Assembly: GCA_934636465.1 (NCBI GenBank)
Contig: CAKUAR010000006.1
Coordinates: 1 to 64,000 of the forward strand
Origin: an uncultured Muribaculaceae bacterium
Lineage (GTDB): Bacteria; Bacteroidota; Bacteroidia; Bacteroidales; Muribaculaceae
Direction of reading: 5' to 3'
DNA length: 64,000 bases
Translations under genes and position numbers: made by a program
The notes under the pieces: generated by a model
The model's database searches: none
What the model was told of the DNA's origin: nothing
What the model saw: only the letters and a program-made list of their open reading frames with translations
In this document: positions 34,906 through 44,813 of the stretch, one piece after another
Layout: each line of letters opens with the position of its first letter
Numbering within the stretch: position 1 is the stretch's first letter

Positions 34906-34949
34906 CACGCAGGAGGAGAGCCGCCACGGCACTTCTCCTGCGTGTTTTT
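34906..34949 (+). terminator. Intrinsic terminator after mltD
   Basis: Ten-bp stem CACGCAGGAG / CTCCTGCGTG with a 19-base loop, followed by TTTTT. Confidence 0.8.
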
Positions 34950-34999
34950 ACCCCTTTATCCACTTTCTGCAAAAAACGCCATTAGCGCCACGTCATAAG

Positions 35000-35031
35000 T
35001 TTGGAATTTAGCATAAATTTCACTAAATTTG
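35000..35031 (+). promoter_or_regulatory. Promoter of gyrB
   Basis: TTTG (35000-35003), an exact 20-base spacer and TAAATTTG (35024-35031) match the Bacteroidetes consensus. This predicts a 5' leader of roughly 105 bases before the gyrB ATG. Confidence 0.7.
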
Positions 35032-35129
35032 TATGTTAAACAGCGTATGGTCGGCAATGCGGTCAGCTGCCGTGCATAATTGCGGCAAAAACCAAGACTG
35101 ACAGCCGTTTGCGCCACACGCCCCATTAA

Positions 35130-37091
<1,962 letters not shown>

Positions 37092-37171
37092 TGTCTGTGC
37101 CGCACGCACACATTTATTTATTAAGCGCAGAATAATAAAACAAGCTTTACTATAATAAATCACATCACAAA

Positions 37172-37210
37172 AAGCCGCTTGCTTCACCACTTGCAAGCGG
37201 CTTTTCTTTT
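37172..37210 (+). terminator. Intrinsic terminator after gyrB
   Basis: Stem AAGCCGCTTGC / GCAAGCGGCTT with loop TTCACCACTT, followed by TTCTTTT. Confidence 0.85.
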
Positions 37211-37491
37211 GCCTCTCGCCACCAGCGCCGAGCCGCCACATGCTGGCTTGCCACAGCCACTTACGCAAAATTTTATTGTAAAAATCACGTTGCATTATTG
37301 CACAAAAACAAAATTAGATATATCTTTACATCAGTAAAGTTCCTTTATTTAGTGCTATACCAAATATTAGTATTTGTTTGATTAGTAAAGCCAAGAAATC
37401 TTGACGCGTTCCCGGTACGAAGACGCAATACCACAAGATTTCCAAGTCAAGCAACGCTAAAGAAAAAAAATACCACAATAAAGGAAATAGT

Positions 37492-37599
37492 ATGAAGATG
37501 AAAATTTTTGGAATTACAATCCAACTTCTCATCACAACCACATTTTTCTGCACAATAGCCCACCCAAGCTATGCGCAGCATGTGACCATGCGGCCGTGA
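37492..37599 (+). other. Short open frame encoding a bare signal peptide (possible gene remnant)
   Basis: A 35-codon frame not long enough for routine gene calling: MKMKIFGITIQLLITTTFFC, then TIAHPSYAQ and HVTMRP before TGA. This is a textbook Sec signal peptide (Lys-rich start, hydrophobic core, small residue before Gln at the cleavage site) with only about seven mature residues. It is preceded by the purine-rich AAGGAAATAGT. It lies in the 740-base gap between gyrB and the 932-residue protein. It could be the N-terminal stump of a lost secreted protein or a translated leader. No gene that I can support covers the rest of the gap. Confidence 0.4.
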
Positions 37600-37673
37600 A
37601 TCCATAAAACCAGTTCACTGCGACAGCACAAAACACGAAAATGTAAAATTATTAATACAAACCAGAGGTTGCT

Positions 37674-37793
37674 ATGCGCGCCTCACAAAAGAAAATTAAA
37701 ATTATGAACAACCCTTACCGCTATCTGCATCGCGACGGCTACTCGCCGCCACCATCACGGCACACACTCTCAAACCATGAGTTGCGCCCATGA
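37674..37793 (+). other. Short open frame of unknown status in the leader gap
   Basis: Thirty-nine codons starting MRASQKKIKIMNNPYRYLHR and ending NHELRP. It is basic and shows no signal peptide. It follows the signal-peptide frame and precedes the secreted protein gene. A 14-base direct repeat, ATAAAACCAGTTCA, occurs at 37604-37617 and again at 37900-37913, bracketing this frame. Coding status is doubtful. Confidence 0.2.
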
Positions 37794-37954
37794 AAAATTA
37801 GTGCACCAACCAAAAACACTAATTAAAACTAAACCACCTCTCCCAACCCCCATGGAAAAATGGGAGAAACACAACTTTCGTTTAATGTCAAAACTACTTA
37901 TAAAACCAGTTCAGCCGCAATAGAATCCATCAGCTGAACAGAAACTATTAGATT

Positions 37955-40753
37955 ATGGAATCAACAAAACACAAATGCCACCCACGCAGGGTGGCAAAAG
38001 CACTGGCAGCGGCCATGCTATTCACTTTATTCAGTTTAGCAGCTTCGGCACAAGAAGCCGTTTTAACTAAAGCCGATTACGCGAAAATCAATTATTCGTG
38101 GACTGATGAAAGTGGCACAACACACGAAAATGTGCCAATCACCGAAAAAGCTTCTGACCCACGACAAATCATTGAGCTTCTTAGCACTATCTACAAAGAC
38201 CCTCGCGTGCCCGGTCCTAAGTACAACGCCTACGATGCCGACGGCAACCGTGAACGCGAAACGGTGTATTCCAACGTCACAACAAATGGCTGGAATGTAA
38301 CCGGTGTTCAAAAACCAACGAAAGAGGGCTACACAGTCCTAATCGTTTCGGTCAAAAACACATGGGAAGGTACAGATAAAACAAAAAAATTAGCAAACTA
38401 CAAAGCTCTTGTTGACTACATCTCAAAAAGTATAGAATCCGTAGAGCTTATTACTGACGGCATGCGCATTGGCGAAGGCAGTAACCGAGGCACTCTTTTT
38501 AACTTTTCTGGCACATACAACCGCTTCTTTTTCATTTCAAAAGGGCAAACCAGACAAAACAAAAGAAACGTAGCCCTGGCTGCTTTTATGCAGATGTACG
38601 AACAGTTTAGTCCTACTGCTACAAAACAACAAACAGGCACATCTGATTTCTATGCAAAATTGACTTCTGGTGAAGTATATCCTGTAAAACACGACTGTGA
38701 AGGTATCCTTGACCTTGACCATTACTTCTGCATGGCTGGAATGAAAGGAACCACATATTACGATATGACTGAAGTCAATTTCTTCATTCCTGACCACAGA
38801 ATGGACTTCTTCGGTAAAAAATCCACTACTATATTTGGAACAAGGATAGATGATTATCGTGATGACGACGGTGACTCTTATGTAATCTACAACACCTCGC
38901 ACCAGCCAAAGACCCAGATGTACACAATCAAGCTCACAGCTGAAGCACAAGAGGCATCAGAGCAGCGCAAATACAACGTGACACTCAACTGGACTTCAAA
39001 CCTCAACGACCTTGCTGGCGATGTGGAGCAAGAATACTACATCTATCGTGTGGTTGACGGCAAAGTGGAAGAAGAGCCTATTAACAAAGAGCCAGTCTAT
39101 ACCACCACATGGAGCGAAACGGTTGACCAGCAACGCAGCGGTTACGCATTAACCTATGTAGTTAAAGGTCGCCCAAAGGGTGCCACGTTCAACCCCATTC
39201 TGTCGAACCAGGCTTCGGTCAGTATTCCAGGCTTCGACCCAATGGAGCGTCTCAAGCTCAACATAAAGGGCGATTTCAAAAGCCAGTACAACCAAGACAC
39301 AGAATATAACAACTATAACTGCACCCTCCAGATGAACAACGGCGTGGGCACAAGCGTTAAAAGACAGTATCTCAACGAGGGCACCGAATTTACTTTCTTG
39401 CGCAGCACCGGCAGCGAGAACACCCCTGTCGCCACCCTCAAGATTACCAACATATCATCGTCACGGGGAAGCTACAAGTACTCTTACACGCTCACTTACG
39501 CAAATCAGAGCAAGGACGGCAAGAGCCAAACCAGGGATAATGCGACCGGCTCATTCACAGCCAAGTCAAACGACGACATTGACTTCAATAATTTCAGCAT
39601 TACCGATGAATTCTGTGCATCAACTAAAGACAACTCTCACCCCGACAAATACACTTACCAAGTGAGCTTCAAGCCTGCTGTGGAAATAGAGGGTGCTACC
39701 GGCGAATTGGTGTATAGCAACAGCGAAAACGTGTTTGTGCTCAAGACCACCAACGACGTCCAGACTACCTACACCCAAAGCCAAGTGGCTGCCGACGACA
39801 ACCGCACACTCGCCATAGCCGACAACGGCACCGTCACCTTTGCCACTGCCGAAGCGCCAAGCATATTCCGTTATGTGGTGCGCCGCATGCAGAGTGACAA
39901 GGGCACCGAAATAATAGGCCAGGCACAGCAGACCACCGAAGGCTCTTACGCCATCTCGGAGCTTATCAAAAACGACAAGGGCAACTATGATATGACCAGC
40001 ACAGGCCAAACGCTTGCAGGCGGTGCACTTGCCACCGTGACCGACTGGTCGCTCTTAGCACCGAGCGTTGCCAAGTATGTGCCGGTAATTGAGTCATACC
40101 AAACCGACAAGACCCAAGAAAAGAACACCTTTGGCTGCGACATCAAGTCGCTCCACAGCATAGCTGTTGGCTTCAATTTTGAGAACGCCTACAAGTCGCT
40201 CGGCACATTCCAAGGCGAAAGCGACCCCAATGTGAAATATCGCGGATTTGCAGCGAAATTCAATGTGGAGCCCAAACGGGACAACAACCTCAAGTCCTAC
40301 AAGTTCCGCATCTGGCGCAAAATAGAAGACGGCAATGAGGTGTTGCTCAACAATCTCACGCCTGCCACTGGCGACAACTGGACCATAGCTTCTGACTACG
40401 GCTTGATAAAGGCTGCCGACGGCTCAAGTGAAATCCAAGACAGCAAGCTCACGTTTGCCGACAATTTCATTGCTCCCGAAGCCACTCGCAATGTGACCTA
40501 CATAATCCGCTATTATGCCCAAGACGCTGCCGCCGATGCCTATTATGTGGCTGAAAGCGAATTCGTGGTCAACTACGACAACGTCACTCCAACGCAAATA
40601 GATGGCGTCAGCGCCACTAAAGAGGTGTCAAGCGTCAAGTATATCAACACACAAGGCATACAGAGCGACAAGGCTTTCAGAGGCATAAACATCGTTGTGA
40701 CAACCTACACCGACGGCACAACCGCCACCGAGAAGAAAGTCATCAACAGATAA
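37955..40753 (+). CDS. Large secreted protein of unknown function with variant C-terminal signal
   Basis: Predicted 932-residue exported protein. The signal peptide has an unusually long basic n-region (MESTKHKCHPRRVAK) before ALAAAMLFTLFSLAASA. I do not recognise the N-terminal 330 residues (for example FFIPDHRMDFFGKKSTTIFG, DLDHYFCMAGMKGTTYYD). From about residue 335 the protein looks like a series of beta-sandwich, Fn3-like units (YNVTLNWTSNLNDLAGDVEQ; LTYVVKGRPKGATFNP). The last 40 residues, SSVKYINTQGIQSDKAFRGI then NIVVTTYTDGTTATEKKV, closely match the end of the 1,483-residue protein at 20633-25084 and probably are a secretion or anchoring signal. DNA of the N-terminal third is more AT-rich than the rest. 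A terminator follows. Confidence 0.8.
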   Translation: MESTKHKCHPRRVAKALAAAMLFTLFSLAASAQEAVLTKADYAKINYSWTDESGTTHENVPITEKASDPRQIIELLSTIYKDPRVPGPKYNAYDADGNRERETVYSNVTTNGWNVTGVQKPTKEGYTVLIVSVKNTWEGTDKTKKLANYKALVDYISKSIESVELITDGMRIGEGSNRGTLFNFSGTYNRFFFISKGQTRQNKRNVALAAFMQMYEQFSPTATKQQTGTSDFYAKLTSGEVYPVKHDCEGILDLDHYFCMAGMKGTTYYDMTEVNFFIPDHRMDFFGKKSTTIFGTRIDDYRDDDGDSYVIYNTSHQPKTQMYTIKLTAEAQEASEQRKYNVTLNWTSNLNDLAGDVEQEYYIYRVVDGKVEEEPINKEPVYTTTWSETVDQQRSGYALTYVVKGRPKGATFNPILSNQASVSIPGFDPMERLKLNIKGDFKSQYNQDTEYNNYNCTLQMNNGVGTSVKRQYLNEGTEFTFLRSTGSENTPVATLKITNISSSRGSYKYSYTLTYANQSKDGKSQTRDNATGSFTAKSNDDIDFNNFSITDEFCASTKDNSHPDKYTYQVSFKPAVEIEGATGELVYSNSENVFVLKTTNDVQTTYTQSQVAADDNRTLAIADNGTVTFATAEAPSIFRYVVRRMQSDKGTEIIGQAQQTTEGSYAISELIKNDKGNYDMTSTGQTLAGGALATVTDWSLLAPSVAKYVPVIESYQTDKTQEKNTFGCDIKSLHSIAVGFNFENAYKSLGTFQGESDPNVKYRGFAAKFNVEPKRDNNLKSYKFRIWRKIEDGNEVLLNNLTPATGDNWTIASDYGLIKAADGSSEIQDSKLTFADNFIAPEATRNVTYIIRYYAQDAAADAYYVAESEFVVNYDNVTPTQIDGVSATKEVSSVKYINTQGIQSDKAFRGINIVVTTYTDGTTATEKKVINR

Positions 40754-40816
40754 CATAAAAAGAAGATAATAGCAAAAAATACGGTAATAGTAAATTTCGA
40801 AATCATTTGATTGAAG

Positions 40817-40852
40817 CCGGGGTCCCACGTGATGTGGCGCCTCGGTTTTTTG
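40817..40852 (+). terminator. Intrinsic terminator after the 932-residue protein gene
   Basis: CCGGGGTCCCAC / GTGGCGCCTCGG stem (one mismatch, two wobble pairs), loop GTGAT, followed by TTTTTT. Confidence 0.75.
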
Positions 40853-40950
40853 TTTTTCACGGCTCGCCGCAGGCCTTATGCACCTATCCTTTCTTATGGC
40901 AAAAAAAGACACCAAAAGCATTGTGTGTTGCTTCTGGTGCATTTTCAGGT

Positions 40951-41022
40951 AGTCCCAGGCAGAATCGAACTGCCCTTTCAAGAATGAAAATCTTGCGTAC
41001 TAACCGATATACGATGGGACCA
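40951..41022 (-). tRNA. tRNA-Glu (anticodon TTC), copy 1
   Basis: Minus-strand cloverleaf: acceptor GGTCCCA with TGGGACT (G-T at the first pair), anticodon stem CAAGA/TCTTG with loop TTTTCAT giving TTC, and T arm GGCAGTTCGATTCTGCC. CCA is not encoded. Identical in sequence to the copy at 41400-41471. Confidence 0.95.
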
Positions 41023-41095
41023 TCTTGTCAAGCCCACCACACAGCCCCACAGGGCGGCAGTGCGGCTCAAAAACTTATAATGTCAAGCCCTGTGA

Positions 41096-41359
41096 TTAGG
41101 CTTCAGCATTCAGCTTGTTTACGTGAAGAGCAAGCTTAGACTTCAGGTTAGCAGCCTTGTTCTTGCTGATTGTGTGGCGGATAGCCAATTTATCAAGCAT
41201 TGAAGAAACTTTCTTCAAAGCCTCAGCAGCTTCAGCCTTGTCTTCAATCTTGCGGAGATTGCGAACTGCATTACGCATTGTCTTTGCATAGTAGCGATTG
41301 CGTAAATTTCTTGTTTCAGTTTGACGAATTCTTTTAACTGATGATTTATGGTTTGCCAT
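41096..41359 (-). CDS. rpsT: 30S ribosomal protein S20
   Basis: S20 is a primary 16S rRNA-binding protein needed for small-subunit assembly. The 87-residue basic protein begins [20 protein letters not shown], the characteristic start of the family. It continues as three long helices ([36 protein letters not shown]) and ends with the conserved [20 protein letters not shown] segment. Length is normal. It lies between two identical tRNA-Glu genes on the same strand, 73 bases from the downstream copy and 40 bases from the upstream copy, so all three may be cut from one transcript. Confidence 0.97.
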   Translation of the reverse strand: MANHKSSVKRIRQTETRNLRNRYYAKTMRNAVRNLRKIEDKAEAAEALKKVSSMLDKLAIRHTISKNKAANLKSKLALHVNKLNAEA

Positions 41360-41399
41360 TTTATAAACCTTTATTTTTATTTTTTATTTCTTTTTGATG

Positions 41400-41471
41400 T
41401 AGTCCCAGGCAGAATCGAACTGCCCTTTCAAGAATGAAAATCTTGCGTACTAACCGATATACGATGGGACC
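41400..41471 (-). tRNA. tRNA-Glu (anticodon TTC), copy 2
   Basis: The same 72 bases as the copy at 40951-41022, with the same cloverleaf and anticodon. It lies just upstream of rpsT on the minus strand. Confidence 0.95.
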
Positions 41472-41640
41472 GTTTTTGAACGCAAGGCTCAAAAGCGAGT
41501 GCAAATATAGGAAGGATTTTCCAAATGGCAAAATTTAACAACCGAAATCTCAATTTCTTATAAGTTTTTTGCCGGCACTCACGCTTTTATGCCTTTTATT
41601 CCTAACTTTACATCAGTTTTTTATAACACTCACCCTAATC

Positions 41641-42363
41641 ATGCGCGACAAGCTCACTGGCGTGGTGCTCAACACCATAAAATATAACGACAAGCACAGC
41701 ATTGTGCGCATCTATACCGCCACGCGCGGCATCACGGCATTTCTCGCACGCCAAGGCCACACTCCGGCGGCTCGCATGCGCGCTGCCCTGCTGTTGCCGC
41801 TGTCGCTCGTGGAGTTTGAGGCCAACATTCCTGCCGGGCGCGACCTCGGCACCATGCACGACCTGCGGCGCACCCACCAGCTCACCTCCATATATGCCGA
41901 CCCCTATAAAAACGCCATCACGTTTTTCGTCAGCGAGCTGCTGCTGCACACCATTCAGGAGCAAGAGGCCAACCAGAACCTGTTTAACTTCATAGAGCAG
42001 TCAGTGCTGGCTCTCGAAGAAGCCCGGCGCGGCATAGCCAACTTCCACCTGTGCTTCCTCTACAGACTCGGCGCGCTTGTGGGCATTCAGCCCGATGCCG
42101 AGAGCTACCGCGATGGCTACTGGTTCGACATGGCTGGCGGCGTGTTCACGCCAAGCCGCCCCATGCGGCACGGACTTGAGCCGCAAAAGGCTCAATTTTT
42201 GCACTTGATGAGCCGCATGACCTTTGACAACATGCACCTTTTCTCGCTCAACCGCAACCAGCGCAACGAGATTCTCGACACCATACTGTCTTACTATCAC
42301 CTGCACAACTCCACGCTCGGCACACTGAAGTCGCCCGACATTCTCAAGCAAATTTTCATCTGA
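41641..42363 (+). CDS. recO: DNA repair protein RecO
   Basis: RecO, with RecR, loads RecA on SSB-coated single strands in the RecFOR pathway. The 240-residue protein has the N-terminal OB fold typical of the family (MRDKLTGVVLNTIKYNDKHS, then IVRIYTATRGITAFLARQG) and the helical part (FLVSELLLHTIQEQEANQNL-like; LCFLYRLGALVGIQPDAESY). The zinc-binding Cys residues found in some RecO proteins are absent, as usual in Bacteroidetes. The ATG at 41641 is used; the longer frame from 41569 adds a hydrophobic stretch that overlaps the -7 element TAACTTTA at 41603-41610. It converges with the TPM operon. RecO normally contacts the acidic SSB tip that the window's ssb gene lacks. Confidence 0.88.
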   Translation: MRDKLTGVVLNTIKYNDKHSIVRIYTATRGITAFLARQGHTPAARMRAALLLPLSLVEFEANIPAGRDLGTMHDLRRTHQLTSIYADPYKNAITFFVSELLLHTIQEQEANQNLFNFIEQSVLALEEARRGIANFHLCFLYRLGALVGIQPDAESYRDGYWFDMAGGVFTPSRPMRHGLEPQKAQFLHLMSRMTFDNMHLFSLNRNQRNEILDTILSYYHLHNSTLGTLKSPDILKQIFI

Positions 42364-42445
42364 CATCTGCATTTGAAGCCCGGTATCTGCGCGCTCGGCA
42401 CGCAGCACGGCAACCCAAAGCCGCCTTTGTGAGCTTCAAACACCG

Positions 42446-43219
42446 CTACCACGAGCCCGAAGCTCCGCCGCCGCCAAACGAGCCGCCGCCAAAGCCCCCA
42501 AATCCGCCGAAGTCAGAGCCACCGCCCGACGAGCCACCGCCGCCCATTGGTGGAAATATTATCGGTCCTCCACCGCCAAATGTGCCGGAGTTGCCGTTGC
42601 CGCCGGAGCGGCGCATCGCCACAAAAATCACCACACAGAATATTACAAACAGCACAAAGCCGGCGAGCATGGCCTCGTCGTCATCGTCATCGCCCATATA
42701 TTGCTGCTCCGAGTATTCGCCGGCAGCTATGGGCATTATAACTTTAAGGGCAGCCCACACGCCGCCGTTATAGTCATTCTCCTTGAAGTGCGGAATCATC
42801 TCGCGCTCCACCACCCGGCGGCAAAGCGCATCGGGCAATGCGCCCTCCAAGCCATAGCCCGGAGCCACAGTTGCCGTGCCGCGTGTGCTGTTTTTAGGCT
42901 TCACAAGCACCACCACGCCATTGTTGTGCTTTTTGCCGCCCACGCCCCACCGTTGTCCTATCTCATAGGCAAGCATGGTGGGGTCGTAGCCGTTCAAGTC
43001 CTTTACCGTCACCACCACTATCTGGTTTGACGTGCGGCGCGCAAAAGCCTCCAGACTATCCTCCATAACCCTGGTGTCGCCCAATATGCCGGCCAAGTCA
43101 TTCACAAGCCGTGGCGGGTCGGGACGTGCCGGCACAGCGTCGTCACTGTCGGCGGCAAATGCGCACGCCGCGACCACAAGCCAAGCCGCCACCAGGCACA
43201 AAAGTCTATTGCCCTTCAT
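42446..43219 (-). CDS. TPM-domain (YgcG-like) membrane protein with Gly/Ser-rich tail
   Basis: Predicted protein of about 257 residues. From Met11 of the longest frame (43249) it has a signal peptide MKGNRLLCLVAAWLVVAACA. The TPM domain follows (LVNDLAGILGDTRVMEDSLE; FARRTSNQIVVVTVKDLNGY; RWGVGGKKHNNGVVVLVKPK; ATVAPGYGLEGALPDALCRR). Next come a transmembrane helix (AMLAGFVLFVIFCVVIFVAM) and a tail made almost wholly of Gly, Ser and Phe (GGGGSSGGGSDFGGFGGFGG), the hallmark of the YgcG family. The family is linked to photosystem repair in plants and has phosphatase activity in one case, but its bacterial role is unclear. It overlaps the upstream TPM gene by at least 14 bases, indicating coupled translation. 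Confidence 0.85.
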   Translation of the reverse strand: MKGNRLLCLVAAWLVVAACAFAADSDDAVPARPDPPRLVNDLAGILGDTRVMEDSLEAFARRTSNQIVVVTVKDLNGYDPTMLAYEIGQRWGVGGKKHNNGVVVLVKPKNSTRGTATVAPGYGLEGALPDALCRRVVEREMIPHFKENDYNGGVWAALKVIMPIAAGEYSEQQYMGDDDDDEAMLAGFVLFVIFCVVIFVAMRRSGGNGNSGTFGGGGPIIFPPMGGGGSSGGGSDFGGFGGFGGGSFGGGGASGSW

Positions 43220-43652
43220 CGCTATATGATATTTCATTCGACAATTCATTCACGTCGTCAGCACCCACCGGGAAATACTCGGCAAGCCGCCGCCCGGCGT
43301 GCTTTATCACCTCACACAATCCGTCGGCTATCTCTCCACGCTTCAGGTGGGCGGCAAGCGTTGCACTTTCCGCGTCCCAAAAGCCGGCCGGCACCTTGCG
43401 GTCTATGCCGCTGTCGCCCACTATGGCAAACTTGTGCGACTTAAAAGCCACATACACAAGCACGCCATTGTGGTTAACAGTCTTTTCCATGCCCAGCTTG
43501 TGAAACACAGCCACTGCGCTGCTAAACACGTCGCCGCGGCACCGTGGAGTGATGTGTACCCTGATTTCGCCCGAAGTCAGCTTCTCAGCAGTAGCTATGG
43601 CATCTACCACGCGCTGCTGCTCGTCGGCCGTTATAAAGTCAGCAAGAGCCAT
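43206..43652 (-). CDS. Second TPM-domain protein, soluble form
   Basis: 148 residues, no signal peptide and no clear transmembrane segment. The TPM fold is recognisable: ADFITADEQQRVVDAIATAE, KLTSGEIRVHITPRCRGDVF, a core near NHNGVLVYVAFKSHKFAIVG and DSGIDRKVPAGFW, and the helix CEVIKHAGRRLAEYFPV. Short stand-alone TPM proteins next to a longer YgcG-type protein and LemA are a common Bacteroidetes arrangement. Its ATG is five bases after the lemA stop and its end overlaps the next gene. Function unknown; it presumably works at the inner face of the membrane with its two neighbours. Confidence 0.85.
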   Translation of the reverse strand: MALADFITADEQQRVVDAIATAEKLTSGEIRVHITPRCRGDVFSSAVAVFHKLGMEKTVNHNGVLVYVAFKSHKFAIVGDSGIDRKVPAGFWDAESATLAAHLKRGEIADGLCEVIKHAGRRLAEYFPVGADDVNELSNEISYSDEGQ

Positions 43653-43657
43653 GACCG

Positions 43658-44257
43658 TTATTCTCCAAAATCCACTTTAGGAGCCTTGTCGGCACCGGCT
43701 TGAGCCTCAAAATATGGCTTGCTCTCAAATCCGAACATACCGGCAAACAGATTGGCAGGGAAACGCTTGATTGAGGTGTTGTAGCCGCGTGCCACCTCAT
43801 TGAATTTCTGGCGTTCCACCGTTATGCGGTTTTCTGTACCCTCAAGCTGCGACTGAAGCTCCAGAAAGTTTTCGTTTGCCTTCAAGTCAGGGTAAGCCTC
43901 ACGCACGGCAAGCAGTTTGCCCAGAGCGGCGCCAAGTTCGCCCTGTGCGTCTTGAAATTTCTTGAGCGAGGCGGCATCGAGCTTTGTCGGGTCAATCTTC
44001 ACGCTGGTGGCATTGGCACGTGCGTTCACCACGTTTTCCAGCGTCTGCTGCTCGTGCTTGGCATAGCCCTTCACCGTTGCCACCAAGTTTGGCACGAGGT
44101 CGGCACGGCGCTGATACACATTCTCCACTTGCGCCCACTGGGCTTCCACGGCCTGCTGATTGTCAACCATGCCGTTATACATTCCTTTCACCCAGCCAAA
44201 CACGCCAAGCAAAATCACCACCGCCACAACTGCGGCTATCAAACAACCTTTTTTCAT
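43658..44257 (-). CDS. LemA family protein
   Basis: 199 residues with one N-terminal membrane anchor (MKKGCLIAAVVAVVILLGVF) and the LemA four-helix core: YNGMVDNQQAVEAQWAQVEN, VYQRRADLVPNLVATVKGYA, ANENFLELQSQLEGTENRIT and VERQKFNEVARGYNTSIKRF. The last part, FPANLFAGMFGFESKPYFEA, is the family's conserved end. LemA proteins are found with TPM proteins in many bacteria; their task is not established. It is the first gene of the three-gene lemA-TPM-TPM operon. A Cys at residue 5 is present but does not form a lipobox. Confidence 0.93.
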   Translation of the reverse strand: MKKGCLIAAVVAVVILLGVFGWVKGMYNGMVDNQQAVEAQWAQVENVYQRRADLVPNLVATVKGYAKHEQQTLENVVNARANATSVKIDPTKLDAASLKKFQDAQGELGAALGKLLAVREAYPDLKANENFLELQSQLEGTENRITVERQKFNEVARGYNTSIKRFPANLFAGMFGFESKPYFEAQAGADKAPKVDFGE

Positions 44258-44774
44258 AATTTTCTTGTTATTTAATCATTTATACTTTAGTTCATAGTCT
44301 GCGTTTTCCAAAGATAGTGCAAATTGAACGCAGAATATCAAGTTTCTCTTGAATATTATGCAGAGATGCTGCTTATCTTATCTGAAGATGATGCAAAACG
44401 CATAATCTGTTGAGTTATTTTGCCTATATGCCGCCATTCTTTTTTGTGGTGGCAAGGCAAATGCCCCCGACATCAATAAGCAAAACAATTACCGTGCCAA
44501 AACCAAAAACCGCCTCACAGACACTCGATGCTAAAAATCAGCCAAACTGCGAGCCACCAGACACAGCAGTACACCAATATTGCACAAATCACAGCATTTT
44601 GCGCAACAATTCACTATCACACTGCACATTATCCTGTGCCACACCGCAAAACGCGGCCACCAATTCTGAAATAATTTCACAATTTCAACTGTTAAAAAAT
44701 GTAACTAAGTTAGCACATAAGTCAAAGTGAACATTTTTCGTGTGCTTTAGGACAGCTATTCAAACTATATGCAC

Positions 44775-44782
44775 TAATTTTG
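44775..44782 (+). promoter_or_regulatory. -7 element upstream of the FadL-type porin gene
   Basis: TAATTTTG matches TAnnTTTG, 31 bases before the ATG. The rest of the 556-base gap 44258-44813 is AT-rich with scattered stop codons; I see no gene or RNA in it. Confidence 0.5.
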
Positions 44783-44813
44783 CCCACTGAAATTAAAATC
44801 GCAATAGAAAATA

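Noticed and set aside
37326..37553. Minus-strand hydrophobic open frame of 75 codons
   Set aside because: Hydrophobicity follows from AT-rich DNA; there is no supporting start context, and it overlaps the better signal-peptide frame on the plus strand.
44258..44813. Search for a gene or RNA in the 556-base spacer before the porin gene
   Set aside because: Only frames with many rare features and no start context were seen. Apart from the -7 element nothing could be supported.
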